From contig CP064983.1 of NCBI GenBank assembly GCA_016699635.1, positions 3,162,001-3,226,000 of the forward strand: a stretch of 64,000 bases of DNA, read 5' to 3'. Positions within the stretch are counted from its first letter, which is position 1, and every line of letters starts with the position of its first letter. A program made the position numbers and the translations under genes. Origin of the DNA: Bacteroidota bacterium (GTDB lineage Bacteria; Bacteroidota; Bacteroidia; AKYH767-A; OLB10). The notes below the pieces were generated by a model, which saw only the letters and a program-made list of their open reading frames with translations, was not told where the DNA came from and ran no database searches. This document shows positions 49,803 through 59,440 of this stretch, in pieces.

Positions 49803-52800
49803 CAAAAACAACAGGTCATCAGGAAATTTTTAAAAATATTACTTATTACAATTGGCACATTGTTGCTGCTGCTTTTTTTGTTTTCTGTCAGCTTACGATT
49901 TCAAAAAGTTCAAAGTTGGGTTGTTGATCGTGTAACAGGATATCTATCATCCGAATTAAATACAACAGTACATATTGGCGGGGTAAGGTTTGTATTGATA
50001 AAAAGTGTATATCTTGATGATGTGTTTATTGCCGACAAACAGCAAGATACGCTGTTGTATGCCAAACACCTTACAGCAACAGTGGCTTTTCAGTCCTTGT
50101 TTATCAGGAATAAAAAACTGATTCTTGATGAAGTGCAGTTGGACAAAGCGCGAATAGCATTATCAAAGTCGAAGAGCACAAGAGATATGAACTTCGATTT
50201 TATTATAGATTATTTCAGTTCTCCTTCAAAAGACACTACATCATCACCATTTTATTTTGCCGTGAATAGGGTTATTTTAAGCAATATACATTTCACTTAT
50301 CGCGATTTTAAGTGGGATGATAAAACACCTTGTATTGATTTTGAAGATATTGACGTGTCAGACTTTAATGGAACACTTTACAATATAAAGCCAACAGACA
50401 GCTCGTTTTCATTTTATGGAAGTAAAATATCTCTGAAAGAAAAATCAGGATTTAAAATAAACTCTTTTCTACTTATGCTGCTTTTTATAACGACAGCATG
50501 TCGTTTAATAAAATTCTGTTGCGCACACCTACTCTTCTATTGATGCCGGACACTACAGTATGTCGTATAACAGTATGACAGACTTTGAAGACTACATCAA
50601 TAAGGTAATGATGAAAGGCGAGTTTAATGAAAGCACAATTTCTTCAAACGACATTCAGTACTTTGCCGAAGAACTTTTTGGCCTAGATAAACGTGTTGAG
50701 TTTAGTGGTACTGCCAGAGGAACGGTGAGCAATCTAAAAACCAAAAAACTTAAAATTGCTTATGGAAAGAGCACACGATTTGAAGGTGATGTAAGCCTTA
50801 ATGGTTTGCCTGATGTAAATACAACTTTTATAAATCTAAACATAAAACATCTTTCAACCAACAAGACCGATATTGAAACCATTAAACAATATCCATTTAC
50901 AGAGCAACAATATATTAAATTGCCTGATAACATTTCTGAACTTGGTAAGATTGTTTACAGAGGTGTTTTTACAGGATTTTATAACGACTTTGTTTCGTAT
51001 GGAAATATTACAACAGCAATCGGCAACCTGTCAACCGATGTAAATTTAAAATTCAAAAACAAGGCAAATGAGTCAACTTACTCCGGTAAACTCACTGCCG
51101 ACAACTTTGATATTGGTAAATTCTGGCGATTGGGAAATGCCGTAGGAACAATCAGTTTTAATGCACAGCTAAATGGTACAGGATTTACATCAGAGAAAGT
51201 TAATGCACGTCTGACAGGTTTGGTAAGTCATGTTAATTTAAATGGCTATGATTATTCAAACATCAACTTAGATGCTGATGTGGCCCGGAAACTTTTTAAC
51301 GGAACATTAAACATGAATGACAGAAATGCACAGGTTTCATTTAAAGGAAGTATTGATTTCAGAGAGAAACTGCCTTTGTTTGATTTTAATGCTATAGTTA
51401 AAAATGCCGCATTGACTAAACTTAATCTGCTAAAAAGAGATACATCTGCCCTACTTTCTACTGAAGCAAATCTGAACATGCGCGGGTTTAATTTTGATGA
51501 GTTTGAGGGAAAACTGCAACTTAAAAATATTAGTTATTCAGAAGAATATAAATCTGCTTTTGTAGAAAAAATATTGGTTCAGTCAGGGATGGAGAATAAT
51601 AACAGAAACCTGAATGTGAATTCCGATTTACTGGATTTGAATATTAATGGTCAGTATATTTTATCAAAAATTGTCTATTCATTCGGTCATGTACTTAACT
51701 GCCATCTGCCACCATTCATGCTTAAATTATCACCTGATGTAGAAAAAACTAATACTATTTTTTCATTCAGTGGAAATATAAAAGATGTAAATCCTGTGTT
51801 GAACATCTTTACTCCGGGATTGTCTGTAAGTAATCAAACTGAGTTTTCAGGAAGGCTGAATCGTCAGCATTGCGAAATAGAAGTGGATGCAACATCACCC
51901 TGGATTAATTACAAAAATTTCGAAAATAAAAACATTAAACTCACATCAAACAATAAGAACAATTTATTAAATATTGATTTATCTGCCTCTCAGGTTAAAA
52001 TTTCTGACAGTTTAATTCTGAAAAATATTTTACTTGATGCAGAGACACAAAAAAGCAAATCATCCATTGTACTTACAGTTGCCAACGATTCACTCTCTAC
52101 CTCAAAAATGAGACTGGCAACAGAGCAGACTTACACAAATGGAGCGACACGTTTTCATTTGCTTGAGTCTTTGCTTCAGTTCAAAGGCGAACAATGGCAG
52201 GTTGATCCGGCAAACGAAATTTTATTCGACTCAGCATCTATTTCTTTTGACAAGGTGTTGTTCACCAACAAAAGTCAGTCGCTTATGTTGCAGGGCAAAG
52301 TAGGAAATAGTAAAGATGATGTGTTGAGCCTGAATTTATTTAAGTTTAAGGTTCCCTTAATAAATGATTTACTGGCTATGTATGATATCAAGTTAGGTGG
52401 TGCTGCAAGTGGTAATTTGAATTTCAGTTCACTCTATCAACGAGCAATCATCACCGGTGAAATGCGAGTGGATAGTTTTGCGTTTAATGACGAACCATTG
52501 GGAAATGCCATCGTGAATTTTGATTGGCTGACAGACCAAAAGAAATTGCATATTGAAGGTACCATTGAACAAAACAACAGAAACAGTGCTGTTGTAAAAG
52601 GTGACTATATTTTTAAACCAAAAAATGATGAGCTGAGTTTTAATATTAAAGTTGACAAACTTAGCATAACACCTTTAGAAAGATATCTGAATGGTTTTGC
52701 AAGTAAAATTGTAGGATTGGCAACAGGAGAGTTAAATCTTACAGGATTGGCAAAAGCACCTAACCTAACCGGCAAGGCCCGATTACAACGTGCATCTATG

Positions 52801-54233
52801 GTAATTGATTATGTGAACACACGCTATTCTGTTTTACCGGAGCAAGATATTATTTTTGATGAAAAATATATTGCATTTAACAAAGTTGGAATTTCTGATG
52901 ATCAGAATCACAAAGGCACTGTTGATGGAAAAATATTTCATAATCATTTTAATGATTTCACTTTCAGCCTTAGAGTTGATGCAAATAAACTTCAATGTCT
53001 TAACACGAATGCTTCTCAAAACGAATTGTTCTATGGCAAAGCTTTTGCAACCGGATATGCAAAAATAATCGGTACGTTAAACCTGATGAAATTGGATGTA
53101 GTGGCACGTTCTGAATCAGGAACACAAATATTTATTCCGCTTTCAAACCCTGAAGAAGTAACACAGAGTAATTATATCAACTTTATCAATGTGAATGATA
53201 CTGCTGCCAAAAAGTTTGTGGTAACAAATAAAGTTGATTTATCAGGCATACAAATGGATTTACAACTTGAAGCAACGCCTGAGGCAGAGATTCAGCTGAT
53301 ATTTGACTCTAAAGTTGGTGATGTGATGCGTGGTAATGGATCAGGAATTTTAAGGATGCAGATTTCGCAGGCAGGGGAATTTTCCATGTATGGTGATTAC
53401 AATATTCTTGCAGGTGATTATTTGTTTACACTTCAAAATATAGTTAACAAAAGATTTAAAATTCAGAGCGGGCTGATACAATGGGCAGGCTCGCCTTACG
53501 ATGCAACCATCAATATCAATGCAAAATACAACCTTCGTGCATCAACGTTTGATCTCATTCCTGACTCCTCAAACCGCAGCAGAGTACCGGTGGAAGTATT
53601 GCTGCAGTTAAAAAACAACTTAATGAGTCCTGATGTTATTTTTGACGTAAATGTGCCAAATGCCACTCCTGCTGTGCGAACAAGTCTGAGTAGTATTTTA
53701 GGTAATGAGCGCGAAATGAACAGGCAGGTTTTCAGTCTGCTTGTGTTAAACCGTTTTTCGCCACCGGAAGGAAAAAACACCTCTGAAGAAAGTGGTTCCG
53801 GCAATGCAGTTGGCCAGAATTTGAGTGAATTTGTTTCGCAACAGCTTTCGAATTGGGCATCGCAGTTAAGTGATAAATTTAATATCGGTGTAAACTATCG
53901 TCCGGGCGATGCACTTAACAGAGATGAGTTTGATGTATCTATTTCAACAGAATTGTTCAGAAACAGAGTTGCTGTTGAAAGTAATGTTGGTGTTGCCAAC
54001 AACAGCAATCAGACTTCAAGTATTATTGGCGACTTTCAGGTTGAATTTAAAATCAGCAAAGACGGCAATCTTCGTGCAAAAGCGTTTAATAAAACCAACA
54101 CCAACAATTTGATAAATAACCTTAACTCACAATACACTCAGGGAATTGGTGTTTTTACAGAAAAGAATTTAACACTGTTTCAGACTTAGTTGAATCGTTC
54201 AGAAAAAGAAAAAAAACTGCTGCACCAAACTAA
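49803..54233 (+). CDS. translocation/assembly module TamB-like protein (three frameshifts, start unclear)
   Basis: About 1475 residues. N-terminal membrane anchor (KILLITIGTLLLLLFLFSV), AsmA/TamB-type start (QSWVVDRVTGYLSSELNTTV), a very long beta-rich body, and the DUF490 C-terminal domain (EMNRQVFSLLVLNRFSPPEG, then SDKFNIGVNYRPGDALNRDE). Bridges the periplasm to move lipids or outer-membrane proteins by family role. Breaks near 50478, 50535 and 54158; the last restores FYRKEFNTVSDLVESFRKRK and a TAA at 54231-54233. No ATG in frame at the start; open from about 49803, so the start codon is not fixed. Confidence 0.8.
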
Positions 54234-55426
54234 ATTTCCATCAGCGAGCTGCTTCCTCCTACCCAGGTTTTGTTCTTATTGTGGCTTACACCAATCATTG
54301 CACCTTTACTTAATCGTGTAAGATTAAGCACTAACTGCGGTTTGGTTTCAGCATCATCCCAGATATAGAGTAAACGAACTTCAACCTTTGCAGCTCCATC
54401 GGGTGTTTCCATGCAAGGCACATAATTTACTTTTCGCTGTATCAAAAATTCATTTCTTTTTTCCTTTGGAATGTTTTCAACGTCTGACGATGTTACATCT
54501 ATCAACACACCACTGCCTGCAAAGGAAAATAGCGGCTTCAACACAAAATCAGCAAGGCTTAATTTTGATGTGTCAACATCACTTAAAAAGTAACATTCCG
54601 AAGCAAATCTGCTTTTAATAAATGGCATGGTGTATTTACTGATTCTAAAAAACCAATTTGGATGTCCTGCCCATTCCACATCTACATCATCAGTCAGATT
54701 GAAATCTTTAATCAGGTCTTTTCGTTGCAGCAACTCGTCAAAAATAATTCTGTTATAAATTCTGTAAATGGGAGTTTTTACCCCATTCAAATCATAAAAC
54801 AATTTTTTTCCCTCTTTAATCACCTTCGAAATACAAACCGGTTCTACTCCTGTATATGTTTTTGTTTCCCAAAAGTCAATCCATGTTTTTTGTTTTTCGG
54901 GTTCTATTTCAAGCAAGATAACATTCTCGGGTTTATGATTTCCAAGAATAACTTTTCGCATCAATGCACGATGCTTTTCAGTATTCCATCCATCAAAAAA
55001 ATGGCTGAAACCTTCAGGTATCTGAAAATATTTAGCATAAGTGCGCGGCAACAAATCCTGCCAGAAAAAAAGAGAGGCAAACCCTTGCAGTTCTATCAAT
55101 TGCGGCAAATAATTTCCATTATCATCTTTGCAGATAGCGAAATCAATTGCAATAAAATGTGGATGTTTATTTTCATTCGGAACTTTTAATCCATGCGGAA
55201 TAGCTTGTTCACTTTTTAAAAGATATTCAGGAGTCAGTGATTGAGATAATATTTCATTACCGGCTTCAACTAGCAAATCTTTTAATTTTTTTGGAATAAA
55301 AACTGGCGACTCTGCAATTCGGAATTCTACTTTTCTATTGTAAAGGTTATCATAATAAGCTAAAAAATCCGAGTATGTTTCTTCCTTAAATTCTCTTAAA
55401 TATTTATCTCTAATTTCTTTAATCAT
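54230..55426 (-). CDS. ATP-grasp domain protein of unknown substrate
   Basis: 398 residues. The C-terminal half has ATP-grasp features: VLKPLFSFAGSGVLIDVTSS (nucleotide Lys and glycine loop), NEFLIQRKVNYVPC and VEVRLLYIWDD, and LSKGAMIGVSHN near the end. The N-terminal part is helical (IRDKYLREFKEETYSDFL). Similar to glutathionylspermidine-synthase-like or peptide-ligase-like proteins, but I cannot name the product. Its stop overlaps the repaired tamB stop. Intact. Confidence 0.7.
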   Translation of the reverse strand: MIKEIRDKYLREFKEETYSDFLAYYDNLYNRKVEFRIAESPVFIPKKLKDLLVEAGNEILSQSLTPEYLLKSEQAIPHGLKVPNENKHPHFIAIDFAICKDDNGNYLPQLIELQGFASLFFWQDLLPRTYAKYFQIPEGFSHFFDGWNTEKHRALMRKVILGNHKPENVILLEIEPEKQKTWIDFWETKTYTGVEPVCISKVIKEGKKLFYDLNGVKTPIYRIYNRIIFDELLQRKDLIKDFNLTDDVDVEWAGHPNWFFRISKYTMPFIKSRFASECYFLSDVDTSKLSLADFVLKPLFSFAGSGVLIDVTSSDVENIPKEKRNEFLIQRKVNYVPCMETPDGAAKVEVRLLYIWDDAETKPQLVLNLTRLSKGAMIGVSHNKNKTWVGGSSSLMEI

Positions 55427-55435
55427 GTGTCAAAA

Positions 55436-55467
55436 ATAAAAAAGGGTGACTTATTTCTAAATCACCC
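55436..55467 (-). terminator. rho-independent terminator of the Tudor-like gene
   Basis: Minus-strand GGGTGA and TCACCC pair around a 12-base loop, followed by a T tract; 19 bases past the stop. Confidence 0.75.
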
Positions 55468-55485
55468 AAGTAAAAAATTTTCAGC

Positions 55486-55890
55486 TTAAAGTTTTTTTAT
55501 CTCTCTTTCTGTAACCCACTTATCTTTAAAAACTGTTTTATCATATTTTATATGATATTTATTTTCTCCAACTTCAATTACAGTTGCAGGTTCAGGAACC
55601 ATACCATATTCCACTTCAACCCTATCTCCAACCTTAAATTTTGTCAATGGTTGTGCAGGCGCTTCTTTTGCAAAATCTTTTAAACGATCAATCGTAACCC
55701 ACTCGTTCCAACCTTCATCCCAACCATCATAAGAAACATAATAGGTGTGATCATCGGCATTAATTTTCAAAATTTTACCGGGATACCATGCGCCTTTTGA
55801 ATTTATTTGTACTTTCTCGTTAACTTTTTGCGCATAAGTAAAAGTTAAAAACCCTAAAAAGAACAAACTTGTGAATATTAGTTTTTTCAT
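55486..55890 (-). CDS. exported protein with two Tudor/chromo-barrel-like domains
   Basis: 134 residues: signal peptide (KKLIFTSLFFLGFLTFTYAQ), then two small SH3-like barrels. The first is WYPGKILKINADDHTYYVSY followed by DGWDEGWNEWVTIDRL, the second FKVGDRVEVEYGMVPEPATV, then KYHIKYDKTVFKDKWV. The text resembles Tudor-knot domains of eukaryotic chromatin proteins (WYxAxI.., YxVHYxGW..WxEWV), yet it is secreted, so the ligand is probably not histone-like. Intact, own promoter and terminator. Confidence 0.72.
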   Translation of the reverse strand: MKKLIFTSLFFLGFLTFTYAQKVNEKVQINSKGAWYPGKILKINADDHTYYVSYDGWDEGWNEWVTIDRLKDFAKEAPAQPLTKFKVGDRVEVEYGMVPEPATVIEVGENKYHIKYDKTVFKDKWVTEREIKKL

Positions 55891-55906
55891 TTTATTTAAT
55901 TTTCCC

Positions 55907-55914
55907 CAAATATA
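55907..55914 (-). promoter_or_regulatory. Tudor-like gene promoter -7 box
   Basis: TATATTTG on the minus strand, 16 bases before the ATG. Confidence 0.5.
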
Positions 55915-56037
55915 GTATTTAATTCAGGTTAGGGACGCCATTCTACCGCTAATTTATAAACCTCATAAAAAATTTATCTTCGTGTATAGAATCCTACCAG
56001 TCCGAATCAAAATTTTGTTTGATTTGCATACTGTAAA

Positions 56038-57292
56038 ATGGTTCAGGAAAAACGGGCTTTAATCTTTAATTACTTATTCTGGCTTACAGGGTTTTTGTTA
56101 CCATTTGACCAGCCTTGGATTAATTATGCGCTTGGCCTGTTGCTTTTATTTTTTGTTGTGCAATGGCTGACAGGAAAATATCAGATTAAAATTCAGAACC
56201 CTTTGTTGTGGCTGCCTCTCTCTTATTTTCTACTGCATTGTATAGGCATGCTTTACACTCAATCGCAATATACTGGTTGGATTGAATTATCGGCAAAAAG
56301 TTCTTTCCTTATTTTTCCACTACTCTTCTCGTCCAATGCCATTTCGCGTGATATAATTAAGACCTTTAAGTTATTTTTTATAGCAGGAAGCGGAATAATT
56401 TGCCTGTATAATCTGCTGCTGTCATTCAATCAATATATTCAGCATGGCAACATGAGTGCATTTTATTATGTCGCTTTTTCCAAAGGTATGCATGTGCAGT
56501 ATCTGACAATTTATTTAAACCTTGCTATATTATTTATTTTAGAAATACTTTTTGACACTTCCTCTCAAACAAAACCAATCAAAAAAGCTTATTGGGTATT
56601 ATTGGTCTTGTTCTTTTTAGTCAATATTACCTTGCTTGCCAGCAGACTTGCCACCGTAGTATCTTATGCAACAATTTTGTTTTATACCGTTGTGAGAATT
56701 ATTTCATCACCAAATTACCTACGATACTCCATTCTTGCAGCATTGTTTGCAGCTTCTGTGCTGATTATAGATTATTTTGCATTTAAGAAGATTAACCGCT
56801 TCGAGCAGGTCGAAATATTTTAAAAGAAAACACAAACTATGTTGACTTTTCAAAAACTGAATATAACAGCACCACGTTAAGAATTCCACTTTGGATAAAT
56901 GCTTATGAAGTCATTCAGCGCAATCCTTTATTTGGTGTAGGCACGGGCGATGTTAAGTCAAGTTTAGATTCTATGTATCTGAAAAATAAATTTACTTATG
57001 CCCATCAGAATCACTTCAACCCACACAATCAGTATCTACAAACGGGAGTTGCTTTTGGACTGACAGGAATTTCTTTTTTAATGTTAATGATGCTTATTCC
57101 GCTCTATTATGCAATCAGGAACAGACATTATATTTTCATTGCATTTCAATGTATTTTTTATTGAATATGCTCACAGAGTCAATCTTAGAAAGGCAGGCGG
57201 GCATTATTTTATTCTGTCTTTTTTATGCCATTTTCAGCTCTGAATATGTTGCCGCAGCATTAAAGACCGTACCCGAACAAAACAATACGTAA
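56038..57292 (+). CDS. O-antigen ligase/polymerase family membrane protein (two frameshifts)
   Basis: About 418 residues with 10 or more membrane helices and the Wzy_C-type periplasmic loop (IPLWINAYEVIQRNPLFGVG, then THAHNHY-like FTYAHQNHFNPHNQYLQTGV). Breaks: one A short at about 56812 (VENILKENTNYVDFSKTEYN restored) and one T short near 57158 (FLLNMLTESILERQAG restored), ending at 57292. Joins glycan units to a lipid or protein carrier by family role. Followed 22 bases later by a sugar aminotransferase gene, so surface polysaccharide synthesis is likely. Confidence 0.8.
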
Positions 57293-57314
57293 TTTTACAG
57301 CCTAATTTCAATTT

Positions 57315-58537
57315 ATGAAAGTACCATTTGCGCCACCTCGCATGGACCAACGTGTCATTGATGAAGTTGCAGACACACTTCTTTCGGGCTGGATAACAAC
57401 AGTGCCTAAGACTAAAAAGTTTGAAAAACTACTTACAGCATACTGCAATGTGCCTAATGTGCTTGCCCTGAATTCTGCTACTGCAGGTCTTGAAATAATG
57501 CTTCGCTGGTTTGGTGTAAAAGAAGGTGATGAAGTAATTTTACCGGCATACACCTACTCTGCTACTGCCAACGTAGTGATTCATTGTGGTGCAAAACCTG
57601 TGTTTGTTGATGTGGGTGATGATTTTAATATTCTGCCCTCTGAAATTGAAAACGCCATCAACAAAAATACAAAGGTGATTATGCCTGTTGATTTTGGTGG
57701 GCTGCCCTGCGATTTTCAAAAAGTAAATAATATATTTCAATCAGAAAATATCAAAAATAAATTTGTGCCTGCAACCGATGTGCAGCAGCAATTAGGACGC
57801 ATTTTAGTTTTGTCTGATGCTGCACATTCTTTTGGCGCTACTGTCAACAATATTAAAACTGGAGCGCTGACCGATGTTTCTGTTTTTTCTTTTCATGCTG
57901 TAAAAAACCTAACTACAGGTGAAGGTGGTGCCATTGCATTAAACCTGCCAAAGCCTTTCGATAATCAAAGCATATATGACTATCTGTGCATTTACACCTG
58001 CATGGACAGAATAAAGATGCACTGGCAAAAAATGCAAAAGGCAATTGGCGTTACGATATTATTGAAGCCGGATTTAAATGTAATATGACAGATATTATGG
58101 CGTCCATTGGTCAAGTAGAACTTGAACGCTATGCAGAAACATTAGAACGCAGAAAACAAATTGTTGCAAACTACAATGAGGCATTTGCAAAATATCCATG
58201 GGCGCAATTGCCCGAATTTAAATCAAACTGGCGTGAAAGCTCCTATCACCTCTATCCTATCAGAATAAAAAACTGTACAGAAAAACAACGTGATGCCATT
58301 ATGCAAAAAATGTTTGATGCTGATATAGCAGTGAATGTACATTTTATTCCTGTTCCTATGTTTTCGTTTTATACCAAATTAGGTTATAGTCTTCAACATT
58401 ATCCCAAAGCAAAGGACAACTATGAAAGAGAAATTTCTTTACCGCTTTTTTACAACCTCACCGAAGAACAACAACAATATGTTATTGACAATTTGATAAA
58501 GGCTGTGAATAAGACGCTGTACATCACTTGCAATTAA
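57315..58537 (+). CDS. DegT/DnrJ/EryC1/StrS sugar aminotransferase (frameshift; 3' end runs into IS remnant)
   Basis: PLP-dependent aminotransferase of nucleotide-sugar synthesis, about 407 residues. Opens KVPFAPPRMDQRVIDEVADT, has ALNSATAGLEIML, Asp in LSDAAHSFGA and PLP Lys in FSFHAVKNLTTGEGG. The frame breaks near 57995 (LHGQNKDALAKNAKGNWRYD restored). The last codons (58517 on) are shared with the IS remnant copy at 58868, so the native C-terminus is replaced or extended by element DNA. Works with the ligase gene upstream by context. Confidence 0.85.
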
Positions 58538-58650
58538 CTCCTGAATGATTTTGTGCTTTTCTTCTTCATTAAAATATTCTGTGCTTTTTGAATGATTTTT
58601 TTGCCCATGTTTTACACTTTTTTTGTGTAACTCTATTTTAGGGCAAGACA
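58517..58650 (-). mobile_element. IS fragment A: element end plus start of a truncated transposase OrfA
   Basis: About 130 bases nearly repeated at 58868-58998. Both end at the same place in GGACAAGACA/GGGCAAGACA and hold ACACTTTTT-GTGTAA followed by an ATG. The fragment codes KKIIQKA, then in another frame TEYFNEEEKHKIIQELIA, and breaks off at the aminotransferase gene. Confidence 0.6.
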
Positions 58651-58688
58651 TTGCAGGTTTTCAAAAGATTCATCTCCTACTTTAACCT

Positions 58689-58704
58689 CCCGATAGCTAT
58701 CGGG
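58689..58704. repeat. perfect 16-bp palindrome
   Basis: CCCGATAGCTATCGGG, self-complementary over its whole length, between the two IS fragments. No poly-T follows on either strand, so it is not a plain terminator. Confidence 0.75.
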
Positions 58705-58714
58705 ATTATCAGAC

Positions 58715-58957
58715 TTAATTCTCTTGTGCCATCGAATATAAATTTGATACAATGTTAGGTCTTCTTGTTTTAATTCCGGTGTTATAACCTAACTGCCGCA
58801 TCCATCTAAGAAGCTGTCCGTGTTCTTCAACCTCACCTGTGTATTTTTCCCAAATCTGTACTTTGGTACATTGAGTTGCAATTAGCTCCTGAATGATTTT
58901 GTGTTTTTCTTCTACGGCAAAATATTTACCCGCTTTTTGAATGATTTTTTTATCCAT
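58715..58957 (-). pseudogene. truncated IS transposase OrfA (IS3-like helix-turn-helix)
   Basis: 80 residues: MDKKIIQKAGKYFAVEEKHK, IIQELIATQCTKVQIWEKYT then EEHGQLLRWMRQLGY, the helix-turn-helix layout of IS3-type OrfA proteins in Bacteroidota. It ends at MAQEN where family members go on with a leucine-zipper helix, and no OrfB with a DDE core is present. The element end lies at 58998. Remnant only. Confidence 0.6.
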
Positions 58958-58998
58958 GTTTTACACTTTTTAGTGTAAACCTATTTCAGGACAAGACA
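58868..58998 (-). mobile_element. IS fragment B: element end and OrfA 5' region
   Basis: Second copy of the 130-base unit. On the minus strand the element end reads TGTCTTGTCCTGAAATAGGT, followed by an AT-rich leader and the OrfA start at 58957. Lies 23 bases from the end of the vsr gene. Confidence 0.6.
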
Positions 58999-59020
58999 TG
59001 TGTGTGCTTTTGTGTGTTGG

Positions 59021-59440
59021 CTACTTTGCATTTAGTTCTTCCCTTAGTTTATTCATTGAGTTTTCAAACAGTTTATTGCTTTTCAATTTACATTCCCAAA
59101 TAGTTAATACTGTCCAACCTGATTTTTTTAATTCTGCCTTTACTTTTTTGTCTCGTTCAATATTGTTCTGAATTTTTGTTTTCCAAAATTTTGCATTTGA
59201 AGTTGGCAACTTTGCCTTGTTGCAATTATGTCCATGCCAAAAACATCCATGAACAAAAACTATCGTTTGATACTTGGGTAAAACTATATCTGGTGTCCCT
59301 GCAAGAGTTTTTACATTTTTCCGAAACTTAAATCCTTCTTTAAACAAAAACTTTCTGACTGATATTTCCGGCTTAGTTTCCTTCCCGGAAATTGAAGCCA
59401 TAATTTCACTTCGTTTCCGTTTAGAAAAAATGTCAGCCAT
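59021..59440 (-). CDS. vsr: very short patch repair endonuclease (Vsr)
   Basis: Nicks 5' of the T in T:G mismatches left by deamination of 5-methylcytosine. 139 residues with the family lines RSEIMASISGKETKPEISVR, GTPDIVLPKYQTIVFVHGCF (catalytic Asp in PDIV) and WHGHNCNKAKLP. The start overlaps the end of the ATPase gene by eight bases, so it is the last cistron of the methyltransferase operon. Intact; length normal for Vsr. Confidence 0.92.
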   Translation of the reverse strand: MADIFSKRKRSEIMASISGKETKPEISVRKFLFKEGFKFRKNVKTLAGTPDIVLPKYQTIVFVHGCFWHGHNCNKAKLPTSNAKFWKTKIQNNIERDKKVKAELKKSGWTVLTIWECKLKSNKLFENSMNKLREELNAK

